A stretch of DNA of 64,000 bases, from assembly GCA_023091735.1 (NCBI GenBank), contig JALKBU010000117.1, positions 1-64,000 on the forward strand. The letters are read 5' to 3'. The DNA is from Trichomonas tenax. Its lineage: Eukaryota; Parabasalia; Trichomonadida; Trichomonadidae. Positions 31,396 through 42,705 of this stretch are shown here, piece by piece. A model generated the notes under the pieces. That model did not search any database, was not told where the DNA came from, and saw only the letters and a program-made list of their open reading frames with translations. The number at the start of each line of letters is the position of its first letter. The first letter of the stretch is position 1. The position numbers and the translations under genes are program-made.

Positions 31396-32040
31396 ATGGT
31401 AACAATTCCACCTGAGCGAATGAATAAATACATTAAAAAGTCAATTAAAGACTTCGAAAAACAAGAATCTAAAGATGAGGTTCAGAGAGCTATACCTCAA
31501 AGATTAGGTCGCGGTCTAAATCCTGAATGGATTAAAGAACAATTTAAAAATGAAGGGTGTGAATTAATATCGAAATATGAAAATTGTAATTCAGAAATGA
31601 CATATAAATATTATGGAAAGATGTATATAACAACATGGAAAAGATTCCAAAAAGGAAATTTTGAACATAAACGACTAAAACTTTCTGACAATGAAATTAA
31701 AGTAATAGATGAACCAAAAGAAGATAGAATTAGTATTTACTGTTATAAAAAAGTAAAGTCACGACGTGACGAGTCCAAAGGACATAGTAAAAACGAAAAT
31801 GTGAATAGAAAAGTTTTAAATCCTGAGTACATAAAACATCAATTTATTAAAGAAGATTGTGAAGTATTGAATGCTGAAGACTATGAAAACACAAAAACCA
31901 AATTAAAATATAAATATATTGGAAATGATGAAAGATGTAAAGATAAAATTTATTTAATTTCTTATAACAATTGGCATTCATTAGGTATTAGAAAACATTT
32001 TAAAGAATATGGGAAATGTAAATCCTTCTTTAATGTTTAA
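31396..32040 (+). CDS. Two-repeat protein with degenerate zinc-ribbon/DUF723-like units, element-derived
   Basis: A 214-aa basic protein with two copies of a unit of about 60 residues: LNPEWIKEQFKNEGCELISK (about 46 onward) and LNPEYIKHQFIKEDCEVLNA (about 137 onward). Each copy is followed by a KxKYKY-type strand and a W/F-rich end (ITTWKRFQKGN; LISYNNWHSLGI). This resembles repeats in large DNA virus and Maverick proteins in which the unit ends in a CPxC zinc ribbon; the cysteine pairs are mostly lost here. Codon use is strongly AT-biased, unlike the housekeeping genes. Function unknown, perhaps DNA binding. The ORF is intact, which is unusual for this block. Confidence 0.6.
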   Translation: MVTIPPERMNKYIKKSIKDFEKQESKDEVQRAIPQRLGRGLNPEWIKEQFKNEGCELISKYENCNSEMTYKYYGKMYITTWKRFQKGNFEHKRLKLSDNEIKVIDEPKEDRISIYCYKKVKSRRDESKGHSKNENVNRKVLNPEYIKHQFIKEDCEVLNAEDYENTKTKLKYKYIGNDERCKDKIYLISYNNWHSLGIRKHFKEYGKCKSFFNV

Positions 32041-32087
32041 AATTTTTCTTACTTTTTTGAAATAATTTATTTTTTAATTCGTAAGAA

Positions 32088-32279
32088 ATGAGCTCAGACC
32101 TTCAGTATGTAACAGTCAATAAATTAATTGAAGCACTTAATCCAATTTTGGATGGTGTTAAACAAGTTGATGTTTACTTTTGTGATTATGTTGAAAGCTT
32201 ATATTATAAAGGAAAACATAATATTAAACCAATTGCATTTGCTTTTGATGGTCAATTAGTGGATAATGAAAAGATATAG
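32088..32279 (+). pseudogene. Short element-derived ORF fragment
   Basis: A 63-codon ORF from ATG 32088 with acidic, AT-biased coding and the start MSSDLQYVTVNKLIEALN. It stops at TAG 32277-32279, after which the same frame remains open for about 30 codons with protein-like sequence (EWLPDILYLTNLTDKW). This looks like the 5' part of a decayed gene. It follows the previous ORF by 47 bp on the same strand, the tight spacing of a viral gene block. No family recognised. Confidence 0.4.
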
Positions 32280-33552
32280 GAATGGTTGCCTGATATATTA
32301 TATTTGACAAACTTAACAGACAAATGGTTTAAGAGACTTCCGTTATCAAATGTGTTTACGTGTCATCTTTTAAATTTCCTAAAATTTTGCTCAACCAATC
32401 CAAGCTCGAGCTGAAAACTATGATAGCTAGCATCTAATCCCATTGAATATAATAGTCGTTATAAACTTGAAGACTTTTAAATAAATGCAGTTTTAATCAT
32501 TGAAAATCAAACATGACGATAAACTAGTTCTAATATTTCTTAGTTATCTGTTATTTATTGTGTACACGAATTTTGCACATATAATGTAATATTTTCATCA
32601 TTATTGGCACACTTGAAAGCATACTTTTCTCGCTAAAGTTGATAAATTACAACAAAAAACAATTAATAACTCAATACAGGAAGCTAACAATTCCGATTAC
32701 TCTGCATATTTGTATTCACACATATAGCCCTGAGAATCTATATTGCGCTGGACTGGACTTTTCTCTTTACCCATGTTGTTGATATTATATCTCACGACTT
32801 GGAAAACAGAATCCAACAAAATCTAAATATTTTGTGGGTAGTATCTCTTCTATCTACAGCCTAGATATGACAGTCTGAAACAACATCAGTGTGGAGAAAA
32901 ACGGCACACAAGCCGACGGTTTTGGCAAAAAATTGAGAGGATACAAGCAAAAATTGCATTTCGAAACTGGTGAGGTTTTAGACAAAACTTCAGCGACAGA
33001 ATATCTTTGCTTAGTCCAAATGTAACAATTATCTCGAACATTTGGCAAATTGTTAGGAATTGAAAATTATTTATATAATATTTTTTTAATCAACGTCAAC
33101 ACTAATCAATATGTATTCCAATCGATTTTTTGAGCTATGTTTGCATCATACTTGAATGCTGGCATCCAAAAGATACCAACCACTTCGATTCTCATAAATG
33201 GGGCGAAAATGATGAAAAATATGAATAAAATCAATAATAACTTAATGAATACACATATTCATTATGCTTTAGAACAAATATAGCCAATAGATTCTGATTG
33301 CAGACAACTTATATTGATAACAAGCTGATTTACTCAAAAATAGGAGAAACTCAAATTTGCAATTTGATGTATTCTTCAAAATATATAAATTGTAACATGT
33401 GAATACTATAGGGTATGGAGTTTGTATGTCATTGGTGTGTGTAAAAATGATCTGTTGTTTTTGTTGCAGTTTAGAGATGGCGTCTTATACCCCCTAGAAA
33501 TCTGACAATTTGGACCCCGCCATTAACGGAAAAATCTCTGAGAATACAAAAC
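32280..33552. other. Intergenic stretch without a supported gene
   Basis: About 1.3 kb with no credible gene. A TTTACGTGTCA match at about 32353-32363 has no start codon near it; it falls in the decayed tail of the preceding ORF and may be chance. Confidence 0.45.
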
Positions 33553-34578
33553 TCAGCATACTTTGGTGAATAATTTGAGTGATAAAGAAAATACTATATG
33601 AAGAATCGAAAATCGAGAAAGAGCTTCAGTTTTGTTATTATTTTCATCATTCAAAGAATATTTGCAATTAAGCAATTGGGGAATAGCTTCGCAATTATCA
33701 TTTGAAAAAATACCAATTGTTGTAATACTGTCAATGTCGTATGTTGTATAATTATCAATGTTACAGTTTATTACTAAAAAATTACCATTTCCATTAAATG
33801 TGCTAAATGTGGCACAATTTAAAGAATTCCCTCGAATGGTACAGTTTTCTATTTTTATATTTCCATATCCCATATAAATAACTCCATATGATGATGTTCC
33901 CTGGGAGTTATTTAAGACATTACATATTCTGTAGACGTAATCAGAACCCATACTGGCTAAGCAAATGTAATTTATAGTATGGTTACATTCAAATGCTGTG
34001 AAATCAATTACTTCCGGTCGATACGCAGATGCTGAATAAAATCCAGAGTATTTAATAACATAGTTCTTTGATATATTTGAAAATGATAAACTAGTATTAC
34101 CATAAGATGTGTATATTACACCCCAACACTATAAATCAGATGAACAAAGGCAAACGGAACATTCTGAATTAATGGTATATTTCAAGCTGTCCATAACTAA
34201 ACCAGAATAAGAAAACAATGAATATTTATCACTTTGAGTTGCTGATGCATTTTTTTGCACAAAATCGTCGTTGGACAATTGATCCATCACATTTCATGAA
34301 TATTGCACCAATATCTTTTCCAAAGCTGTTTTCAAAGACACATGAAGAATGAAGAAATTTAACATTTTTTGAGTAATGTTAACAACAGTTTCACTCATAT
34401 CTTTGAAATTACAATTATCTATAAAAGTATTTGATTCTTGTAAATTAGATATACTTGTAGCATCATGACAAATATGTTCTGGTGCATCATCGGGGAAATA
34501 ATTCTGCCATATATCTAGATGAGCTGAATCAGAGTGATTCAGGAACAAAAATGAATTGAAATTGAAAAATTTTGGCAT
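33553..34578 (-). pseudogene. Beta-helix (Pmp-like) surface protein pseudogene
   Basis: The N-terminal piece has a hydrophobic leader and then DIWQNYFPDDAPEHI and SNTFIDNCNFKDMS. The frame shifts at an A6 run (about 34364-34369), continues with SSCVFENSFGKDIGAIF and SIVQRRFCAKKC, and meets an in-frame TAG near 34131. It then goes on through CWGVIYTSYGNTSLSF to the ORF at 33951-33553 (IKIENCTIRGNSLNC, FLVINCNIDNY). The spaced Cys/Asn/Gly rungs are those of right-handed parallel beta-helix proteins such as the trichomonad Pmp-like family. The C-terminal membrane anchor is missing. One frameshift, one stop and a lost tail. Confidence 0.7.
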
Positions 34579-34681
34579 CAAAAATAGCAACACTAACAGA
34601 AGTTTCGTATATATCTTTATTAATTCATTTAGATTAATAATGGATTTTAATTCTAAAGAAAATTCCCGTTTGTTTTTTGCT

Positions 34682-35883
34682 TTATTTACTAATTTCTATC
34701 AGAACATCATCTCCATAGTATTTTTCTAAAGCACCAATTGGAGCTTCTTCATTGTGTCTGACTAAAATTAAATAAAAAAGTTGTCCATAATAAAAATGTA
34801 AGTTTTACATGATATAACGAATTTTTGACGACTTCATTTTTATCACTGATGAAGGACATAACAAAGCACATTCTTTTATGACGTAATATCGTTGATTATA
34901 ACTTTAACGAGTTTCCATATCCTTTGCCTGAATTGAATTATACGTGAATTCGTTAAACTTTCTGTTTTGATTGTGTTCTTTGAAGTAGAGGGAATGCAAT
35001 TGATATTATCGATCTGTTGATATGTTTTTGAATTTTTAACATTTGATTTTGTATAAGATCCAACGAATGATCCATCATAGTAACTATTTGATATGGAAAG
35101 CGTATTTCCATTGATATATATTGTATTCAAGTTGATATTGTTTAAAATTGAGCAATATGATATAGAAACAGGTGCATCGCAACTAATGAGCTTATCTCCT
35201 GTAGTTGCACGATTATTTATGATGTTGCAGTGCCTTATGTAAATGTTTTGCCATGAGTGAATATAAATTAAATTTGAATACGAATCTGAGATCACATTCT
35301 GAGATATTTGACAATATTCTACATTAGAGCTACCATCAATGGATCCAAGGGAAAATCCAGCACCAATTTTTGCGTTATTTAAAGAAGAGTTACAATGATC
35401 CATTTTAACTTGACCATCCTGTAAAATTATAGTATTTCTGCCTGCGGAAGGCTCTCCACAACTCACAATCGAAGAATATTCAAGGTTGTTATAATAGTTT
35501 TGATTGTCTGATGGACTACTGTAGCAGTAACTTCCAGAATAACTACCAGTGACTTTGCATCCATTGGCACAAACATACTTTTGAATAACTTGTCCTTCTT
35601 CAGAAAAATATATTGCTCCTCCATATTGTGAAGAGCTCGAACATTCTGAAAAAGAACATGAATATATCATCATCTTTGATTCATCAGATTGGTCAGTAAA
35701 TCTTATGGCACCATTCGTACTTAATCCTTTAAAATTCGCATTATTTACGAGATATTTCGATTCGGAAGATCTTTCTAAGTAATTGCCCGAACTGTACGGT
35801 GTGTATGTTTCAGATCCGAAGTAGCTCTTCCACATAGTGTCTGCATTATCACTAGATACGATCAAAAGAATAATATATAACAT
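34682..35883 (-). pseudogene. Secreted beta-helix surface protein with broken C-terminal end
   Basis: ATG 35883 gives a signal peptide (MLYIILLIVSSDNA) and 335 aa of right-handed beta-helix rungs, with units like CSFSECSSSSQYGGAIYF, VEYCQISQNV, IRHCNIINNRA and ISYCSILNNI. The ORF ends at 34876 in a non-typical tail. Downstream, after short shifts, a frame ends LFYLILVRHNEEAPIGALEK followed by YYGDDVLIEISK and a stop at 34682. That is what a membrane-proximal segment plus short cytoplasmic tail should look like. So the extracellular part is intact but the membrane anchor was disrupted; as it stands the product would be secreted. Surface adhesion is the usual guess for the family. Confidence 0.65.
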
Positions 35884-37332
35884 AATCGCATTTTTTTATC
35901 AAATTCTTTCTTATTTGCAAGGCGCTGTTTAATGCCCTAAGCTTTTCATACATGGATCATTGCATTTACCTCAAAAATGCTTGATTTAAACATTGGCGAC
36001 CATAGAAAAATTGTCAAAAAATGAATTTAAGAGCCAGAAAGTACATAATTCATCATGATTTGAGTATTTAAAATGAGATGAGAAATATTTATTACAAGAT
36101 GTGATTTCATCGAAGATTCTAAGCTTGGAGTTTTGCAGTTGTCTATTTTTGATCAATGCATTGTCTATTTGATGAAAACCCTGTGCGCACGAAGAATTCA
36201 TCTCCACGAAACATTGATAATACTTTTTCAAGTCTTTTCTCAATAGAATATCTTGCAAAAAAAGATTTGAACATGTTTTGAACTTTTTGCAAAAAAGAAG
36301 GAATAATAATACCAGTTTGTATACCGAATCTGAAGCATTGTTGCATGAAAATGAATTGCACCAATCTGAGGTTCACACACCATGCAAATTCCAATATATT
36401 TTAATTGAAATTTCATAAAAATGTTTGCAATCAAATATTAATTCAGAATCATTACTTAGCAGCTATGAGCTGCTTTAATATACTGCCAATATGCATAGGA
36501 ATAAAAGCAAATATTGTAATCTGGAAAACATTGAGGAAAACCCTCGTTTTTAAAAGCGAGCAATACTAATGGTGTGTTGAACAACAGATCTGCTACTTAA
36601 TAAATCATGAAATTAAAATGCAATGTTTGACGATTCAATTAAGCATAAAATTAAATGAATATTAAGTTATTCTGAGGCAATTAAACAAGTTCCAATCATT
36701 CATTTTATTTCATTGAGTTCAATACAAATACGAAAAAATTAAAATGAATGAAAATGTGAATAAGAGTTACATACATGATTGCGTGAAGTATTGTATCATA
36801 GAATTTGTTTCATTTTATATTATTTTCATAATTTTCAATATATTTTTTAATTATTGTTTCTATTCTTCGCCATTGATCTGAGAAATATCTCTACATATGG
36901 CTCATTAAAGGAAACACTTCAGAAATAATTTGAAAATTTTGAAAAATTTAATACGTTTATTATCTATTCAAACTGAAGATTTTGTTTAAGTTAAGAATTA
37001 ATTTGAAAGGTGCGCACCTTTAAATGAAGAGCAAAACAAAGTTAGGATGTCGCAAAATGGGGTGGGGTACAAAACTATGTTTCAATGGAGTTTTCACAAA
37101 ATCACCAAAAATTTTCCCAGAATCACAAAAAGAAAATTTTTAAAACGTTTACCCTTTGAATACTTCCAATCCTATATTTTATAAGACAGAAAGTGGAATT
37201 TTTTATGGATTTTTTTCAATTGAAGGCACCAAGTGAATTCCCTTATTTGTTTCTTTTCTAATTTCATTGAATATTTCAAATTTTTTAACCTGCTCGTTTA
37301 TAATTTTTCCCATTTCATTTCGTAACGCTGCT
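35884..37332. other. Intergenic stretch, 1.4 kb, only weak ORF remains
   Basis: Overlapping minus-strand ORFs at 35986-36434 in three frames could be pieces of one dead gene, but no family is recognised and I do not call it. A 16-bp perfect palindrome at 37006-37021 is listed separately. Confidence 0.4.
37006..37021. promoter_or_regulatory. Perfect 16-bp palindrome AAAGGTGCGCACCTTT
   Basis: AAAGGTGCGCACCTTT is self-complementary over all 16 bases and has a GC-rich core in AT-rich DNA. It lies about 310 bp upstream of the MATE reading frame. A dimeric factor could bind it; nothing else shows its role. Confidence 0.35.
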
Positions 37333-38523
37333 GTGTCAACACAAGCACCTGACGCAAACAATGAGAACAAGGATGCTCCTGATAATGCTGAAATTGAATC
37401 AAAAACAAAAGAAGAGCCAAAACAAGAAAAAATCAAAGATAAAAATTATAGATTAGGAGGCCGATCTTCTTTGGCAACAGTGGCTAGTTTGTCTGTTGGT
37501 CCTGTTCTCAGTCAAGTTATCAATGCTGCTTTCGGAATAATCACAACATTTTATATTTCGAAAGCTGTTGGAAAACCAGGTCTTTCAGCAATTTCAACGT
37601 ACGCTGTGTTTGATATTATTGGACGTTCGTTTGGCTTCTTCCTTTCAACAGCAGTGGCAGCAGAAATATATGCTTTGTTCGCCCAAGGCAAAGATGAAGA
37701 TGTACATCAACTCGCTGCGGATATCTTTCGACTTGCTTTTCAACTTGGCATAATAATTTCAGAAATTCTTGTTCCAAACTTGAAAGCTGTTGCGAAGTGG
37801 TTTGGAGCATCGAAAGATATTTTTGATCATGGTTGGAAGCACATTGATCCTCTTTCAGGATGCTCTTTCTTTTCAGTTATATCCATTGCTGAAACCGGTT
37901 TATTGATCGCAGAAGGAAGAGCAGGATTATCATCTATTTTGCTTGTTTCAGCATTATTCTTGAACATGTGCATCTTCGCTCATATATTGATGTTTGCTGT
38001 CAAACTTGGAATGCTTGGTGCTGCGCTTCCCACAATTATATCCGAGGTTTCAGTTGGAATAGTATTTGCAGTTCTTTTCTTTTGTGGTAAGTTAACATCA
38101 AAACCAACACTTAAAATGCTATTTAGGAAAACATCTCCACACCTTTGGATAGCTTTAAATATTGGCCTATCAACATTGTTATCACAGTTGTGTGTAATTA
38201 TTCCAGCAATTTTTGTTCAAATGATCATCGATGCTGCATCGTTGAACATGGATGAACCTGCTTACAATGAGGTCATGGCAGGATACATCTGTAGTTTTAG
38301 ATACAGTGCATTAGTGCTTGCTATTTTCATGGGCTTCATGGCGGTCCAAGTCCCTGCTTCATCTTATGCATATCAGAAGAAGGAATACAGAAGAATATTG
38401 CTGATAACATGGCATTGTATTTGGCTTTCTTTCATTTGTGGATCTATTGCAACACTGATTACAACACTATTTGGGTTGGATTTGATGATAGCTTTTATGC
38501 TGTATCCGCATATCAAATCTTAG
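37333..38523 (+). pseudogene. MATE-family efflux transporter, 3' truncated
   Basis: About 396 codons with MATE features: a hydrophilic Lys/Glu-rich N-terminus, then TM1 at GGRSSLATVASLSVGPVLSQ, and nine to ten hydrophobic segments with internal charged loops. Trichomonad MATE proteins usually begin MS with an acidic leader. Here the fitting position (37333) reads GTG TCA, so the ATG may have mutated to GTG; no in-frame ATG precedes the first membrane helix. The frame ends after TTLFGLDLMIAFMLYP, roughly after TM9 or TM10, where a full MATE needs about 100 more residues. The capsid-like frame of the Maverick block takes over at that point, so an insertion or deletion cut the gene. It would have exported cationic compounds. 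Confidence 0.65.
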
Positions 38524-39723
38524 CAAACGGTAGAGTTATTTATACACAAGATAACGCAATTAATGAATGTTAAATTATGAATAATTGTGGAACAACAGAT
38601 GCTATTAAGAAAACTTATGTATTTTCTAAAACAAGACATACAGATGTTTGGAAACGTGTTAATACTGTTAGATCTGGTACAGTTATTGATATGACGGAAT
38701 TAGAAAGTGATAATAAATTTGATGTTAATTTAGATTTGAAGATTGATCTCAAAAGATTCTTACCATTTGAAGCTATTTGGTTCTTACCCGATTTTGCTGG
38801 TAATATTCAACTCAAGGTTAAATTCACAGCAGACGCATCACAAATAGCACTATTATGTTTAGATGATGCCTTATTAACACCAAATAACTTAGCTAAGGTT
38901 AAAACATATACACAAATTACTAATAGGTTTGTTCCATTAAATGAAGAATTTAAACATTTTCAATGCTGTTACTAAAACTGCTGATGGAATTACATTAACA
39001 GTTATTAATAATACTATTACTAAGGTTTCTGATAACTTTGTTGATTATACTGTTGTTGGTAAGAACTTCAGTTTAGATCCAATTGTATATTCTAGTCTTG
39101 TTGCTCATTATTCTACACAATCATTATGTTTCCCAATTAAAACTATAGAATGGATGCCTTTGGACGGTGAACTAAATAATAATGTTAGTATTAAATCAAC
39201 TTTCACAGCAACATATACTCCAATTAATGTTAATAGTATTTGGTTCTTATTCCCTAAGAATTTTAATTATTTAACTAATTTCGAAAATCCATTTTTTGAA
39301 GGTGTTCAACTATTTATAGGTTCATATGGTTCAATTCCATCAGAACCAGAAAAAACTGATGGACCTATATTTTATGAAATTGTTTCAAATGCTTGTAATA
39401 CTAATAATGATCTGATTGGATTTAATACAGATGTTATGAAAACATTAACAACAGAGAAAAATACAAATGTTGGTTTTGTTAGTAATGATATCACACATTT
39501 TTCAATGGAATTCCCTACAGAAACTGAATTTACATTCCAACAAGGCCAAACATCTAATTCACCTATTACATATAAATTAAATGTTGTTCTTTCAAATAAT
39601 GGTTTAAGATTAATTGAAGCTAAACCACTTATTGGAGTTCTTAAGCATAGTTGCTTTGCTATTCAAATCATGCCAAATAGTCCACCAGAAATTAGAATTG
39701 ATGATTATAACATAGAAACATAA
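38484..39723 (+). pseudogene. Maverick/Polinton-type capsid-like protein, frameshifted
   Basis: Two ORFs that overlap out of frame (to 38975, and from 38941) form one protein of about 410 aa. The first continues upstream of ATG 38577 through an in-frame TAA at 38571-38573 into SAYQILANGRVIYTQDNA, so the 5' end is also lost. A shift near 38955 joins EEFKHFQ to NAVTKTADGI. The content is beta-strand rich, and LKRFLPFEAIWFLPDF is the type of segment seen in double jelly-roll capsid proteins of Polintons. Codon use is strongly AT-biased, as in the neighbouring ORFs. Identification as major capsid protein is from fold-like pattern and context only; another jelly-roll structural protein is possible. 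Confidence 0.5.
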
Positions 39724-39757
39724 TAATGATTCAAAAATAATAATATTTTTTTGTGTT

Positions 39758-40342
39758 TTAATTTACTAACACATATTTAAGAGATAATCTATATTTAGAT
39801 GTTAATTGTATATAATCAGATGAATAACATATCTTGAAATTAACTGTTGTATTATTTTCTTCGAATATTTTAATTTGTGATATCTTAATATATGGTGAAT
39901 ACTTAAAACAACCAACTTCAGGTTCTAATAGATCAATTTCACATTTATGATGTGTTTGAATTGAAATTACTGTTTCAAGATCTTCTTTAGTTAATATGAT
40001 ATTATCATGTGAAATTAAATTAGCAATTAATTTCTTATCTTGATCCAATAATATACTTTGATATAAACTTAATAGATATTCAGCAACTTTTTTATACAAT
40101 GGTTCAAATGTATTAATCTCTCTATTATAAATTGGTGGATATGAGATAGCGACATTATTAGGTATTACATCACTATTAGCATTACTTTCATTTGTACCCT
40201 TAATATTAATTTCTTTATCATTATCTAGTTTATTACTACTATAATTCTTAATAATATTATTATTAGTTGTTCTGCTATCAACATTACTAGCTGGTTCAAT
40301 TGGAACATTAGCAATTCCTGCCATAATACTCTTAGGCCGCAT
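39758..40342 (-). CDS. Maverick-block protein of unknown function
   Basis: A 194-aa ORF with AT-biased codons on the strand opposite to its neighbours, 35 bp from the end of the capsid-like gene. ATG 40342 is chosen over an in-frame TTG six codons upstream. The N-terminal 75 residues are Asn/Ser/Asp-rich and disordered. A helical region follows (YKKVAEYLLSLYQSILLDQD), then a beta-rich C-terminus ending SLKYVLVN. No family recognised. The ORF is intact. Position between capsid-like and fibre-like genes suggests a structural or morphogenesis role in the ancestral element. Confidence 0.5.
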   Translation of the reverse strand: MRPKSIMAGIANVPIEPASNVDSRTTNNNIIKNYSSNKLDNDKEINIKGTNESNANSDVIPNNVAISYPPIYNREINTFEPLYKKVAEYLLSLYQSILLDQDKKLIANLISHDNIILTKEDLETVISIQTHHKCEIDLLEPEVGCFKYSPYIKISQIKIFEENNTTVNFKICYSSDYIQLTSKYRLSLKYVLVN

Positions 40343-40385
40343 TATTATAAAATAAAACAATATAAATGTCTTAAAATAAATAAAT

Positions 40386-41929
40386 AAGCAAACAATTGAA
40401 GAATTACCACAAAAAGTAAATCCTATAAATATATTATTGCATGATGATAACGGTGTTGCTATTAGAAATGTTAATAATATACCTAGAATAAAAATACCAA
40501 GAGTTATGGATAGAGGAATAAAATCTCAAATATATGTTAATGATGGTTCACATGGTACTAATTTACATTATACATATTCATATAAAGTATATGCTGAACC
40601 AATGAGAAATCTAATATTTATAATGGTTATTCTAATAACTTTCCTAGACAAATAACAGATACGCAAACATATGATATGAAAGCATTTAATAGATTATCTA
40701 TTAATGGAGATATGAATGGTAATACATCACGAAGGATTTATATAGATAGAACATTTGATCCAAGACAAACAATAGTATATGTACCATTTATATCAAATAC
40801 TGATATTATATTTAAAGAAAGTACAATTGATGAATCCATTAGAAATTCCTTAACATATATTATTTATTTGATTAGTTTACTAAATAATAACTTTGAGTTT
40901 AATAATATAATTAAATTCAAAAAACCTATACAAATATCTGGCAAAATAATATCTAATATTTTAAGTGATGAAACAAATGTAGATTTATTAACATTAGATT
41001 ATTTAAATAAACATCGTGATGCATTTAAAGGTGATACAGGTGAAAAAGGTGATATGGATGATACCAGAGCACCAGGACGTGATGGTTTAGATGGTGAAGA
41101 TGGTGCTTCAGCTAAAGGTTGGATATGGGATTTAATAAATACTGGTTTAACAGCTTGTTCATTTGCTGCTCTACAATATCAAGTATCACAATTATCAGTA
41201 TTATTAGCTAAGACACAAAGTTTAGATACATTACGTGAAATTTTAAATGTTATATCTACTGGTGGTGATGTATTTAATAATTTAGCGACATGGGTTCAAA
41301 GAATGGAAGAGTTCACACATATAATTACAGGTAACTTTAATATGCTATCAGATATGTTAGAAGGTACTACATCTAATTTAGAATCATTTCATACATTCGT
41401 TTCGGAAACAAATGCTATGACTACTAATAATATTAAATGGATACAAGATCTTACAGGACAAGTAATGGATAATCATATGAATTTATTCAGTCAAGTTACT
41501 ACATTTCTTAGAAATTTATCTAGAGTTGGTACTAGAAGTATTATGGCTAGAGATATTAATGAAGTTGTTGAAGAAGAAGAAACTGTAGTAACTGAACTAA
41601 CAATTTCTGAAAAGTTCAATAAGCTATTTCCTAGTTATGATGTTTTATTGAATTATATTAATAGTGTGATTAAAGATAATAATATAAGTTTTGAAGGTAC
41701 TGAGAAAAATAATGATTTACTTATTACTTTTACAGTTGCCGAAGTATTTAGACAGTTATGTTCAATAAATGATAATTTAACTAGTTTCACTAAAATACCT
41801 GATGATCATGATTTAGAAATAAATGAAGAACCAGAACAACAAACATCTATAACAGTTGGTAAGATTAATACTCAAGAAATTAATATTAATAATAAAGATT
41901 CAAGTACAGAATCCTTAATTAAAACATGA
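40386..41929 (+). pseudogene. Collagen-like fibre protein of a Maverick-type element, frameshifted
   Basis: The 5' frame (from about 40386, no ATG before 40506) and the main ORF (ATG 40676) are parts of one gene: near 40605 the frame moves from VYAEP to EKSNIYNGYSNNFPRQ and then stays open. The middle has a Gly-X-Y tract (GDTGEKGD and then GRDGLDGEDG at about 41029-41105) followed by a short hydrophobic helix and long coiled coil. Collagen-like stalks followed by a helical trimer are typical for virus fibres. Start and one frame are lost, so it is probably not expressed as a whole. The last 4 bases overlap the next gene (ATGA). Confidence 0.55.
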
Positions 41930-42586
41930 GTGAAACAGTACCTAATAATTATGTTACACTATCACATAATAACTTATATGAAGTCTCTACTGAATATCCT
42001 TATGAAATACGTAATATATTAAATAAGCATGTTCATAAGGAAACACCTGATACACAAGGATATATTAGAGTTAAACTACAGAATAAAAGTTATTTCAAAC
42101 ATAAAATAATAGCAGATATGTTTTTAGAAAATCCTAATGAATATAAATTGGTAACACATATTAACAGAGATATTAAAGATAATCATATTAATAATCTTAT
42201 ATGGTGTGATAAGAATACAATTCAAAGCAATAAATATAAATATGTAAACGAGTTACCTGAACATGCTAGACAAATAACTAATTATGGTAAATTTACTTTT
42301 AATAACTTATATTATGGATTAAAGGATTTATATGCTTATATATATACTGGAAACAAATATAAAGTAATTCCACTTGAATATAATTCGAATAATAAATTAT
42401 ACGCAATAGATACTGATGGAGTTTCGAGATGTATTAAACATATGAAATTAATGAAAGATATATTTAAAACCGAAAAGAAAGTGTACAGAGAAACAATTAG
42501 CTGCGTTGGCTGCTTGTAGACAAAAGAATCCAAGACTTCAAAAGAAATCTAAAGAAGAAGATTCAGAAATTGGTTATGATATTTAA
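41926..42586 (+). pseudogene. HNH homing-type endonuclease, frameshifted near the C-terminus
   Basis: ATG 41926 overlaps the fibre gene stop by 4 bp. The HNH core is FKHKIIADMFLENP, then LVTHINRDIKDNHINNLIWC: His, Asn-Arg, and the DN-x-I-x-NL-x-W ending of the HNH_3/NUMOD-type nucleases. The frame closes at 42519, but a one-base shift just before it leads into ALAACRQKNPRLQKKSKE and a stop at 42584-42586, which fits the charged tail better. The core residues are intact. Such enzymes are common in large DNA viruses and in virus-like elements and cut DNA to spread themselves. Confidence 0.6.
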
Positions 42587-42705
42587 TTAATAAATATATT
42601 ATTATTATTTTTGATAAATAGATATGATGAAAGTTATAAAGAAGTAAATTTCAAAAGAATTGGTTGGTTTTTGCCGCTAGGTAAAAACGGATCGATTGTT
42701 TATAA

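Noticed and set aside
32353..32363. TTTACGTGTCA match
   Set aside because: No start codon within 300 bp downstream; it falls in the tail of a decayed ORF.
33400..33475. GTATG...TTGCAG as a possible intron
   Set aside because: Lacks the trichomonad branch/3' consensus ACTAACACACAG and has no coding sequence on both sides.
35986..36434. Three overlapping minus-strand ORFs in different frames
   Set aside because: May be parts of a dead gene, but the joined reading shows no known domain, so not called.
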